Shown here: positions 52,233 to 62,384 of the stretch, piece by piece
Position numbering within the stretch: the stretch's first letter is position 1
Layout: every line of letters begins with the position of its first letter
NCBI RefSeq assembly: GCF_035582795.1
Contig: NW_027445651.1
Coordinates: 310,001-374,000 of the forward strand
DNA length: 64,000 bases
Direction of reading: 5' to 3'
Source: Mycteria americana
Lineage: Eukaryota; Chordata; Aves; Ciconiiformes; Ciconiidae
The notes under the pieces: generated by a model
The model's database searches: none
Seen by the model: the letters and a program-made list of their open reading frames with translations, nothing else
Told to the model about the DNA's origin: nothing
Translations under genes and position numbers: made by a program

Positions 52233-53287
52233 GTAGTCCTGCACTGCCTCAGGCCCAGAGGCACCCTTTGTGGAAGTAATAATTTTCTGACAAGCTCACG
52301 TCAAATGCAAACCATCCCAGCTAATGGCATGGGCTGTGTTCTGGTTTCCTGCACTGCTGCCTTTTCATTTCCTGGCTTAAGCCACGTGCTTCCCCATATG
52401 AAGGCTTCTGTAAGTGCTGGGATGAGAGGCCCGAGGATTTCCGGGGCAGAAACACATCAGCGCAGGCAGAAGACTCAGCTCAAGTGCTGGTGGCATCCCG
52501 TGCAGGCAGGTGATGTGCACCTGGGTCATTCCTGTGGGCTTGTCTGTGGCAAAGTTGTTCGGGAAACGGGCGCCGCTCTCGTGCTTCTCGTCCGGATGCC
52601 CAAGGACTCCCACGTGAGAGGTCATGTCACACGTGGGCCTCAGCATCTCCTCAGCAGAGTCCACAGTTGCTGACGTTTTCCTGGCTTTATGTGAGCGTAC
52701 GGATTTTTGCATGGTTCCACGCAGGCGCGCTTGAGCACACACGTGTCAGTCTGTACCTGTGTGACCCTCATCATGAGGGCATGTGCAGGTCATAGCAGGA
52801 ATGGTAGTTGCAAAGGAATCTACAGCTGAATGGTGGTGCCTTCGACCTGGCAGGTGCAGAGAGGTGCCCAGAGAACTGAAATGCAGTCTCTGCCTCCTGT
52901 GCCCTCCATTTCTTGCTTTATGTAGAGGGAGAGGCGCCCATAAATCCTGCCCACCGCATGCAGGCCGTCATCCCCGAATGTATCCCCTTACGATGCAGTG
53001 TTGCTGGTGACTGGGGGCTCCTCACGTCCATGCCAATGCCACCGCTCAGCCTGGTGCTGAGTGAGGCAGGGGCTGAGACCTCGCACCAAATGGGTATTGA
53101 ACTGAAGGGACCAGGGTCCAGGCGCTGCTCTGCTGTGAGATGTAGGACTGACTGTCCGGGTGGCGCAGGGAGAGTCAAACAGCTGAGGACTCCTTTGCTG
53201 TTCAAGCACCAGGACTTCCGTGTCCCCCATAGAAAACTGAACCTGAGTGCCCAGCAACTGTGTCTAGGAAGGCAGGGATATGTGATT

Positions 53288-53393
53288 CAGGGGAGCAGGG
53301 GCTGGTTTGTCCCTCTGACAGCAAGGGAAATAGATTTAACCCACCACAGCTTTCTTCCTTCACTCTTTTCTGGGCAGCTGATTCCTTGTGGTC
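53288..53393. other. Array boundary and adjacent unique sequence
   Basis: Array similarity ends between 53287 and 53288, within TGTGATT. No recognisable repeat or target duplication marks the junction, so the mechanism that set the edge is not visible. Confidence 0.6.
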
Positions 53394-53619
53394 ATGTACT
53401 GGGCCATAGCAAAGCGGAACAGGACACCTGTAACTGATCTTATTCCCCTGGGCTTCCCAGACCTCCCTCGGTGGGCACATGGCCCCATATGCCATCATCT
53501 TCTCCACATATCTTTTGACCCTGGTAGGGAATGGCCTCTGCAGTGTCACTGCATGGAGCAGTCAGCACCTGCAGACCTTGCTGTACTTCTTCTTCATGGC
53601 AGAGGAGAAGGGAGGTTAG
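53394..53619 (+). pseudogene. Olfactory receptor pseudogene fragment
   Basis: Two adjoining stretches in different frames resemble the N-terminus of a class A olfactory GPCR. The first reads NRTPVTDLIPLGFPDLPRW (53418-53474), with the N-glycosylation site and the L-G-F-P motif that precede transmembrane segment 1. The second, shifted by one base near 53475-53480, contains IIFSTYLLTLVGNG (about 53491-53532), which fits the TM1 GN motif region, then LQTLLYFFF, matching the family's LHTPMYFFL at the start of TM2. A stop follows at 53617. Only about 65 of the usual roughly 310 residues remain, so it is a non-functional fragment. It was identified by motif only, without a database search. Confidence 0.6.
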
Positions 53620-54094
53620 GTAGAACACAGTAAATCATCTGAGACATATCAGGAGCAACGGATATATGAAGGTAATAAGACTCTGTCTGCATTTTTCTTT
53701 TGCAGAAGACATGAAATAACCTGCTCAGTTAACGTGCTCACCATTTCTGTATTTCTTTGACCACAGCTGGTTTTGGAGAATTGGAAGCCCTATGTGGCTG
53801 CAGGATGCTCAGGGAAGTGTCCTTTACGTGCTTATTGGCATGACTTCTGGCACAGCGTCATGCCATGAATGGCTCATCTTCCCCAGATTGTACCTGAGGT
53901 CAGCATAGAAAATTGCTGGCCCATTGTTGCCTCTGCCTGAGTCTTTAAAGAAAAGGAGAGACTGCTCACCAAGGGATCTTCCTCCAAAGGCCTGAGTCAG
54001 GAGCAACCAGTCCCTCTGGGGACAGGCAACTTTCACCTTCTTGATGTATCTTGGACCGTGTTGGAGGCAGAGGTTATAGGTCTAAAACCTGAGA
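53620..54094. other. Unassigned flank
   Basis: No gene or repeat recognised. A 70-codon minus-strand frame (53824-54036) resembles no family I know. Confidence 0.4.
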
Positions 54095-54767
54095 ACCAGG
54101 GGATGCCTGGTGGCCAATGGCTGAAGGTGAGTCAGCAGTGTTCCCTTGTGGCAAAGCAGACCCACTGCACTCTGAGATGTCTTAGCAAAAGTGTAGCCAG
54201 CAGACCCAGAGAAGTGATCCTTCTCCTCTATTTGGCACTCATGAGACCATGCCTGGGGTCCTGTGTTCATTCTGTGGCTCCTGGGTATGTAGGAAATGTT
54301 TTGACATGCGGGAGTGCGTGCAGCAGAATCCCCCAAGGAGCTCAGGGGGCTTGAGGACATGACGCACTAAGAGCCTGAGGGAAAAGTGCCTTAGGAAAAT
54401 AAGGCTCAAGGGAGACCTTATGGGTGTCTATGCGCTCTGAGGATGTGGAAAGATGGAGCCAGGCTCTTCTGAAATTCTGAAAGGTGTGCAGTGGTAGGAG
54501 AAGAGGCAATGGACACAATTTGGAACCTGGGAAAATCTATTTATATATTAGAAAGTTGGTTTGGTTTTGGTTTTTTTTTTTTTTGACCTTGAAAATTCTC
54601 AAGTACTGGAATTGGGTTTTCTAGAGATGTTGTTTCCATCCTTTGAAATTTTCAGGACCTGGGCACAGCCCTGACCAGCCTGATCTAATGAGGCCTGCTC
54701 TGAGCAGGTCTTGGAATGGGCGATCTGCAGAGGTCCTGTCCAAGCTAAATTATTCTATGATTCTATG
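54095..54767 (+). mobile_element. Decayed CR1 LINE 3' end
   Basis: Residues encoded near 54180-54300 match the C-terminal part of CR1 ORF2, for example SVASRPREVILLLYLALMRP, preceded by an MSQQC-like word (VSQQCSLVAKQ). The element ends at 54751-54767 with TATTCTATGATTCTATGG, the short direct repeats characteristic of CR1 3' termini. The middle is poorly conserved and contains a T-rich tract. It is 5'-truncated and old. Confidence 0.8.
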
Positions 54768-56389
54768 GAATCAGTAAAAATAGTTTGGCTGGCTTGTTTC
54801 TTAAAGGATAGAAGTAAGGAGAGGATAAACACAGATCAAATTTGTTTTGAAGAAACTGAGAATGGAAGGGTTATTTTCAAGTGGAAAGGCTGGTTTTGTT
54901 TTTGTGGGAGTTTTGGGGTTTTTTTTGTTTTTGGTTTTTTGGGGTTTTTTTCCAATGAGCTTTTAAGAAATTGATTTATGAGATTGAATGGGACAGTGTG
55001 GAAGGAAACTTCATTTATTGACTCCTGAGATATCTCCTTTTGGGCAGAGGGAGAAAGTCTACAGTGCCTGGGGGTATGATTGGGACAGATGGTGCCAGCA
55101 GGATTTGATGGTGTTTATCATTGTGTTTGTGAGAGCTGCAGCCTTGCAGTGTGCTGACAGGAGTTTAGGGCTAGACACTGTGCAGGAGCCAAGAGAGGTC
55201 ATCCCCATCAAGGGCTGGAGGTTGGTGGGAGAGGAGACACAAACATCAAGGAGGGAGAGACTCCCAAGATGTTGCACCAGAGGATGTGTCAGAGAGGCTG
55301 GTCTATCCCTCTTTTACTCCTCACTTTGGAAAGGTAGAAGTCTTAATCTTTCTGCATTTGCTTTTCCTCTGTTGTGTAGCCTAGGATGGCAGAGTGTTAT
55401 GGTCCTTTCCTGTCTAACTTGGGTGCATGGAAGGGCACGCTGCAGCTAGCTCTGTGGTGACGGACTCCCAGAAGACTCCCAAGAGAGAACTGCCTTGTCT
55501 GTGTGAGGTTCAGTGCATCTTGAAACCGTCCATATCTCCTTGGATCCCCTTTTCTCTCCGAGGGTGTGCAGTGCCCTTATTTCTTAGGAAATAAGGAAAA
55601 TACAGATGCTGCTGCTGCTGAAGATGATGATGATTATTGCAGAGATTTGATGAAGAATCTTTTTTACTATGAAGTTGTTGTTGGACCCTGGCTCTTCTCT
55701 GGGGTTGCACGTTATGCTGCCAGAACAGGACACACAGCCAGATTCCTGGAGCTGCTGCACAGTAGGTTCCTCATGTATTTCCGGAAATATGGGGCACAGG
55801 TGTTGCTCCTAGGTGGCAGAGGAAGGAAAGGGGAGAAGTGGTAGAAACATAGGGTCCATCTGTTCCCAGAAGAAATAGCAATGTCCCCAGAGAGATGGTG
55901 TAAAACCTCAGTGAGGCAAAATTAAAAATCTTAAACGGTCCATCAGGGGTACACAGAAGAGCAGGCATTTCTCACTGTGGATAGGAGGACTCCACTGTGA
56001 TCTCAGACCGTGAAGACACCCTTCCCACCATGGGGAATCCAGAGCCACCGGGTTCCCTCACTGTAAAGATCTTGGCTGGAGGAGCAACACATGTTGCTGC
56101 TGGAGGAGGGAGGATGACAGGAGAGACATTTCAGGCATGTAAGAACAAGCATTTTCTCCTCCCCATTTCATTCTTTCTTCCCCTTGCAGAGTCATTTCCA
56201 GCAGCTCTGCATTCTCGGGGCTCTTGGTGGGGACGTGTGGTTTTTTGAGTCTCTCTCACACATGCAGGAGGATCAATTTCAGCATGCACCTTGGGTATCT
56301 CATCCTTGCTGTTTTCCTGAGGCAACCACTGGGTAAGCATTGGCTTTGACTGGAAGCATGATTTCTCTTCTCCCCAGGAGACCTTCATC
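54768..56389. other. Unique flank, no gene seen
   Basis: It contains a T/G-rich low-complexity stretch (about 54890-54952) and a short GCT/GAT triplet run (about 55604-55640). No homology to the array unit or to a recognisable gene was found by eye. Confidence 0.45.
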
Positions 56390-56735
56390 CACTGAGCAGA
56401 TCTCTGCAGGGAACTTCTTTGGCTGTGCAACAACCCAGGGAGGGACGGAATGTGTCTGTGCAAGGCTGAAGGGGAGCTCTTCTCTTGCAGCACTATTTCT
56501 TCAGTGCACCCAGAGATCTGCAGGCCACTATATTCTTCCAGAATGGGCCAGTGTCAGTGACTTGAGAGGAAAGAGAAGGTGGGCGAAGAACCCCTGCCCT
56601 GGAACTGGTTTCCCTGTACACCCTAGGACAGAAGAGGATTTGCTGTGGGCTGTGCAGAGAGCACTTGTCCATTCTCATCTATGTGCTCCGCACAGCACCA
56701 AGGGCTGGAAGGAACCAGAGACTCACCTGAGCCTT

Positions 56736-58749
56736 GCAGTCAGTCCCTTGAAAAAGCTTCTTTTTTTCTCTGCGAAAAAAGTTCCATCGTGTTCTCTGAG
56801 TTTTCTTCACAAACCCATCAGGGTGGACCTTTCCAGAGTAGTCATTTCTTGAGAAGGTAACAGTGCTGATACACAGCTTCAGCAAGAATTGGATCGCCCA
56901 ATCCCCAAGAAAGTGGAAATCCCCTACTGGGGAGGAGCACAAGTGATGAACCAAGGTTTCATAGGGCATTTGACAGCCCCTGTGAGTTTCCCCCATCTGC
57001 TTGATTCTGACCACAGGAGGGCATTCACGTGAAAATCTACCTTGTAGCAGATATATTTTCACTCAGGTGATTGTGGAGGTTGAATCCAGCAGCATGGGAT
57101 GATCTGAGCTCTGGCTGAACTTGCAATCCTCCTTGTAGGTCTGCAAAGGACAAATGTTCATCAGACATTGGTGTTTTCAGCCTGGTAGGATCAGGAACAC
57201 ACGTGCACATGCATCAGGCTTCACTGAACTGTTTGGGAAGCTCCTCTGTGCACAGGAATAGGCCTCAGACAAGCAGGGCATATGCTGTCAGGGATATTTT
57301 GCTGACAGCTCAGGAGATACGTGGAGGAGAGTGAGGAGCCTTGAACGTCACCAAGAGGGAATTGCCTCCCCTGCTGTGCCTGTGTAGGGGAAAGACCCTT
57401 CTCCCTGGGGCTGCTTTTTACTTCTGTGTGCCTCCTTCGCACTTCCCCAGACATTTCCCATGCACTCTCTTTTGCCCTTCTCCTGATGCTTCTTGGACTT
57501 GAGCCCCTTTAGGGACACTGGAGTCTCCCCTTGCTCTTGCTGCATCCCCAGCTTTTCCTGCTTCTGCACCTCAGCAATGAGGAAGGGGAGAGGATCTGGT
57601 TCAAGTCTAGTGATAGCACGAGGTCTGCAGCCACAGTGAGTGGTACCAACAGCCCAATCTCAACCAGGGGCCACTCGTCCTCCTTTGGAGAAGTTCCAAC
57701 GTCTCCTCTGGTAGCCTCAGGAAGGTGAGCAATGACTACATGAGACCTTACCGCTCCCTGGTGGCCTGTTCATCTTCTTAGGAGTGAAATGGTGTTATGG
57801 GACCAGTCCCAGCTCCTATGCAGGCAGCAGTGCTGCAGTGACATGCTCCTATGGTTGGACCTGGGACAAGCTAGACTCCCCGCAAGCTGCTGATGCTGAG
57901 GCTGGGGCATTAGTCTGTAATGTGTTCATCACAATCATGAGTAATAATAGCTGGCACAGTGAATCTCACCAATACAAGCTGGGTTGCTCTTGTCTGGAGA
58001 GGCAACACTTTCAAAATCGGATTAATTTCAGTGTCTTGTCTTCCCATTTCCTGTAACTTCAGCCAGGGCAGCCGATCTAAGAGGAACTTGTCATGCTTTT
58101 CCTATCTCATGTTTTTATGCATAGCAATAAAATAAAGGAAGACACAGCAAAAGCAAAGTTAAGCATGACACTCTTTCCAACGTTTGTGGGTGGAGGGGGT
58201 CAAGCGTACTTCTGTGCTCCCTGTGAAAGACAAAACCAGTCCAAGACCATTATTGGCAGTTATCTGCTGGCCTGGTGCAATGTTTTAGGCCTGGGGGAAC
58301 TCAAAAGACAGGTCCATAAAGAAATGCAAGAAATACACAGACTAAGATCCATAAATGTATGGACCAGGTAAGACTTGACTGCCAGAACTGAAGTTCATGC
58401 ACTCTTTCTCCAACACACTGCTCTCTACCATGCTGATCTGTCACCTCTCCCTGACCAGGAAAACTCTTTCTCCCTTTCACTTACTCTTTCAAGATATACC
58501 ATACCTCTTCTGTCTCTGTAGAACATGCATAAGGTTTGGTGGTGTGGGCCAGTAGTGCTATGGCTGCAGAGTCAGAGCTGGGGACAGAAAAGCCTCTCAC
58601 CACCCAGAGGAGGAAGGAAAATATTTTCAAGTACCTGCCATGGGCAAAGCAGTCTCAGATTGGGGAATTTTATACAATTTAATTTCCTGGTAATCAACAC
58701 AAACTTGTGGTCACTGAGCTGGGGGTATTCAAGGGGAGTGAGGGCCCTA
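56736..58749. other. 2-kb segment absent from the array unit
   Basis: It lies where the array has only about 80 bp (unit 5190-5270). No open frame of convincing length, keratin sequence or known repeat was recognised. It may be an old insertion here or a deletion in the array ancestor. Confidence 0.45.
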
Positions 58750-59194
58750 GTGGGTGGTCTGGCCAAGCTGATTTCTACATCAATCTGTGAGTCACCTTAG
58801 CCCTACACATCTGCGCAACTGCTGGGCTGTGCAGGGAACTGTTTGAGAGGTGCAGGGTTTATAGGTGGCCTGTCCTTGCTATCCTTGCCCTTGGGTCCAG
58901 ACCACGCCCCGTCTTGCTGGGGACAGGCAGGAGGATGAGGACAAGAAGGTCTGGGCTGTTGTAAAAGCTGTTTCCATCCCCACTCCTGCATCCTTTGGGG
59001 CCATCCTCTGACTGAGCTTCTTTCCCAGCACAGGGCTATCCAGAGCACAAGGAACTCCCTTCTGCACAAGCTTGTGAGCTGCTGACCTCTCAGAACTTTC
59101 AGCAGAACCAGGCTCCTCACTGGGGGACGGAAGTGGTTGGGTTCCCCGTCTGCAGGATGTGCTCTAAGGCCACAAGGCTGTATCTGAGCAGAGA

Positions 59195-60347
59195 CCATAG
59201 AACCATAGAATCACAGGATCATAGAATAGTTTGGGTTGGGAAGGACCTTTAAAGGTCACCTAGTCCAACCCCCCCCTGCATTGAGCAGGGACATCTTCAA
59301 CTAGATTAGGTTGCTCAGAGCCCTGTCCAACCTGACTGTCAATGTTTCCAGGGATGGGGCATCTACCACCTCTCTGGGCAACCTGTACCAATGTTTCACC
59401 ACCCTCATCGTAAAAAATTTCTTCCTTATATCTAGTCTGAAACTACCCTCTTTTAGTTTAAAATCATTACCCCTTGTCCTATCACAACAGGCCCTGCTAA
59501 AAAGTGTGGTCACATCTTATAAGCACCCTTTAAATACTGAAAGGCTCCGATAAGGTGTCCCTGGAGCCTTCTCTTCTCCAGGCTGAAGAACCCTAACTCT
59601 CTCAGCCTTTCCTCATAGGAGAGGTGTTCCATCCCTCTGATCATTTTTGTGGCCTTCCTCTGGACGCCCTCCAATAGGTCCATGTCTTTCCTGTGCTGAG
59701 GACCCCAGAGCTGGACACAGTACTCCAGGTAGGGTCTCACCAGAGTGGAGTAGAGGGGCAGAATCACCACCCTCAACCTGCTGGCCACGGTTCTTTTGAT
59801 GCAGCCCAGGAAACAGTTGGCTTTCTGGGCTGCGAGCGTATATTGCCGGCTCATGTCCAGCTGTTCATGCACCAGTACCCCAAAGTCCTCTGCAGGGCTG
59901 CTCTGAATCCTTTCATCCCTCAGCCTGTATTGATACTGGAGGTTGTCCTGACCCAGGTGCAGGACCTTGCACTTGGCCTTGTTGAACCTCATGAGGTTCA
60001 CATGGGCCCAATTCTCAAGCTTGTCCAGGTCCCTCTGGATGGCATCCCATCCCTCAGGCGTGTCAACCACACCTCTCAGCATAGTGTTGTCTGCAAACTT
60101 GCTGAGGGTGCACTCAATCCGTCTGTCTGTGTCATTGATTAAGATATTAAACAGTATTGGTTCTAATACAGACCCCTGCGGGACATCACTTGTCACCAAT
60201 CTCCATGTTGACATTGAGCCATTGACCACTACCCTCTGGAGGTGACCATCCAACCAATTCTTAATCTGCCGAACCGTCCACCCATCAAATTCATATCTCT
60301 CCAATTTAGAGAGAAGGATGTTGTAGGGGACCATGTCAAAGGCCTGA
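59195..60347 (-). mobile_element. CR1 LINE, 5'-truncated, reverse transcriptase region
   Basis: A minus-strand frame at 59510-60334 (274 codons) encodes CR1 reverse transcriptase palm and C-terminal sequence: [17 protein letters not shown], then FADN where the catalytic FADD is expected, then [21 protein letters not shown] and [21 protein letters not shown] frameshift near 59510 moves the remainder (RLPREVV...SLETLTVRLD) to another frame ending at 59301. The 3' end at 59195 shows repeated TTCTATGG words. It inserted into the diverged keratin unit between sequences matching unit positions of about 5700. It is 5'-truncated and inactive but relatively young, since the frame is largely open. Confidence 0.92.
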
Positions 60348-60594
60348 TGCCAGAATGCAGGGCCTGATTACCACTGGCTTAGGAGGAGCTGTCTTCCTCA
60401 GCTCCAAGAGACAGTGATTGGAAGGGACCCACTGTCCTGTGTCCCACCCTTGCCTTCCTCTGGGAATGATGAAAGGTCTGCTTGTACCCCCACCTTACCC
60501 ACCAACACCAAGACAATGTCTTTTTTCCTTGACAACTCGAGACAACAACACCAAAAAAGGATTACATGGAGGCAAAGGCTGAAATGAAGAACAC
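60348..60594. other. Downstream flank of the keratin pseudogene
   Basis: Continues the unit sequence interrupted by the CR1. GTCTTCCTCAGCTCCAAG and the following 100 bp match unit 5755-5860. No gene. Confidence 0.6.
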
Positions 60595-60990
60595 TTTAAT
60601 GACTGAAGAGGGAAATAAGATCACTTCTAGAGGAGGGGACCAAACCAGGGAGAGCAACAGCAGCTGTCGGAAGTCTGCGCCCATTGCCTACAGTGGAGAT
60701 CCCACAGGGAACTCCTGCTACATCTGCCTGCCTCACAGAGACAGGTCAGCAGATGCCCCAGGCTGCCTCTGGGGGTCTTATGGCCCAGAAGACAAGAAAG
60801 AGATGGGAGAGAGTGGAAGGCAAGGAAGTTAAATGTTGGCCACGTTTTCAGAAAGCCCCATCTGCCCTCCTTTGCAAGGGCAGCACGGGATGCTCAGCCT
60901 TTCTGAAATTCATGGCCAGGAGCTTTGTCCTCAGTCCAGAATCTCAGTCTGGGTTCCAGGCAGTCCTTGTCCAGGCTGTCACCAGGGGCT

Positions 60991-61202
60991 TTAGCAGGGG
61001 GGACATCTGCTGCCACAGTAGAGGCTGGTAACGCAGGAGATGTCACAGCACGCAGAGTTGATGGGGACTCCATCACAGCTGAGGATGCTGCCAACAGCAG
61101 CGGAAGTGGAGGAGCCCACAATGGTGTTCTGTGGAAAGGAGCTGAGGATGGGGCTGGCCAGGGTCACCACCACGGGGGAGGGCACTGGTTGTAGTAGGAC
61201 AT
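60991..61202 (-). pseudogene. Feather beta-keratin pseudogene
   Basis: The start ATG is at 61202-61200 (MSYYNQC), but relative to the array genes about 94 bp are missing between codons for the first residues and the beta-sheet core. The start frame therefore hits a stop after about 12 codons. In another frame, [38 protein letters not shown] and a Cys-rich tail ending CGSRCPPC run to a stop at 60991. Flanking structure survives: CATAAAAG at 61640-61647, exon 1 donor at 61581/61580, intron 61224-61580 (357 bp) and ATTAAA at 60595-60600. It may still be transcribed but cannot make a feather keratin. At all six comparable sites it agrees with array type A. Confidence 0.9.
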
Positions 61203-61639
61203 CGCTTAAAGATGGAGGTGCACCTGGGAGAGAGGGTAGAGAGGAAGCAGAGCACACGGACATGTGAGGAGCAGTCTGCCACAAGTCTGTCACCCCACTG
61301 CGAACATATCAAAGCCGGGAGGTAGAAACTAGGCAGTGAAGAAAAAGGGTTTCTTGGCCTCATCCAGACACAGGACTGCAAAGTGTCACCAGGCCCAGTG
61401 AGGCTGCTGCCTATTTCTTCAATGTAGAGCCTCCTCAGGCAAGTCCCAGACACTCTCTGAGTCAGACCTTCCCCCTTCTTCCCCCTCCCATGACAAGCAG
61501 TACCACGACGCAGCACAGGATGGAGGAGCACGCATCTCCATGACCAGAAAAAGGACGTGAGGAAAGGTCTTCAAACTCACCTGGTTTGCAAGGACAAAAA
61601 AGCAAGAGAGAGAGATGAGACAGTGAGGAGTTGAGCTGG

Positions 61640-61647
61640 CTTTTATG
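61640..61647 (-). promoter_or_regulatory. TATA-like box of the keratin pseudogene
   Basis: CATAAAAG on the minus strand at the position equivalent to the array TATAAAAG. One base is changed, and the spacing to exon 1 is preserved. Confidence 0.6.
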
Positions 61648-61648
61648 G

Positions 61649-62384
61649 TGGCCCTGACCTGCCCCAGGATCAGAGGTAGTTTCTACGGAAGTGACGATTT
61701 TCTACAGTGCTCATGATGAACAGAAAACATCCCAGCTAATGACATGGGCTGAGTGGTTGTTTTCTATGATGCTACCTTTTCATTTCCTGGCTAATGCTAT
61801 ACTCACTCCCTCACAGAGGCTTATTCTGAGTGCTGGGATTGAGAGGCCCCAGGATTTCCGGGGCAGGAACGTGTCAGTGCCAGTAGAAGACTCAGCTCAG
61901 GTGCCAGATGGGTGCAGTGCAGGCAAGTGATGTTGGTCTGGGACAAACAGGTGAGGTTGCCTGTGGCTGCATTGACAGGAAGGGGCCCAGCTGCTCCCAA
62001 CCTTGAAATCCTTAGCTGGTCACACAAGGGCTTTCCTTGAGTGAGGACATGCTGTGTCTTTCTCTTTCCCTCCCTCTGTCCCAACACAATGAGGATGTTT
62101 CTCTGTGGAGGTGGCCTGCTGCACTCCCATGTCCTGAGGGAGCATTTGAGAGTCCATTTTGGCCCCCACCCTCAAATACAGCAGGGGCAGAGGAAGCAGC
62201 AGTCCACCTCATGGCTTCCACGGAGCACATCAGGCAGAGGAACAGGGTGATCCAGAGATTTGGAGCTAAACAATATCTAGAAGGATAGAGTTATTAATTT
62301 ACATCAGGCATTACTCACTACTTGAAACTTGTTGAAATTTGAAACTTGGCAGGCAGAAAGAAGATGTCGTTTTGTGGCCTGAAC
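61649..62384. other. Upstream flank of the pseudogene and following spacer
   Basis: The first 400 bp retain similarity to the array promoter flank, including AGGATTTCCGGGGCAGGAA near 61851-61869. Beyond about 62060 nothing is recognised. Confidence 0.5.

Larger units (their letters stand above)
1..53287. repeat. Tandem array of 6451-bp feather keratin units
   Basis: Equivalent features recur at exactly 6451-bp steps from the left window edge to 53287, where similarity stops abruptly (unit phase 1679). This gives eight full periods plus a 1.7-kb partial one; the left end is outside the window. Each unit holds one minus-strand beta-keratin gene and two LTR remnants, both in plus orientation. 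By eye the units differ by a handful of substitutions and no indels, even in homopolymer runs. Examples of variable sites, given as the first-unit position: 747 (C in copies 5 and 6), 1673 (T in copies 3, 6, 7, 8), 5008 (G in units 0-2, C in units 3-7) and 5827 (A in units 2 and 3). Chicken feather keratin genes are known to be tandem and homogenised; the 6.45-kb unit size is read directly here. Confidence 0.97.
56390..62060. repeat. Diverged paralogue of the array unit
   Basis: Blocks co-linear with the 6451-bp unit are 56390-56735 (unit 3990-5190 without LTR B), 58750-59194 (unit 5270-5700), 60348-61202 (unit 5700-6697) and 61223-62060 (upstream flank to about unit 7460). They are interrupted by about 2 kb absent from the array (56736-58749) and a CR1 insertion (59195-60347). 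Similarity is clearly lower than among array units, so this copy has escaped homogenisation and serves as an outgroup. Confidence 0.75.

Noticed and set aside
1-53287. CRISPR-like or satellite interpretation of the regular repetition
   Set aside because: The period is 6451 bp with a gene in each unit. This is a tandem gene array, not a CRISPR or simple satellite.
55566-55844. Acidic frame with a GCT/GAT run (92 codons)
   Set aside because: A short triplet-repeat tract creates the frame; no splice context or homology was seen.
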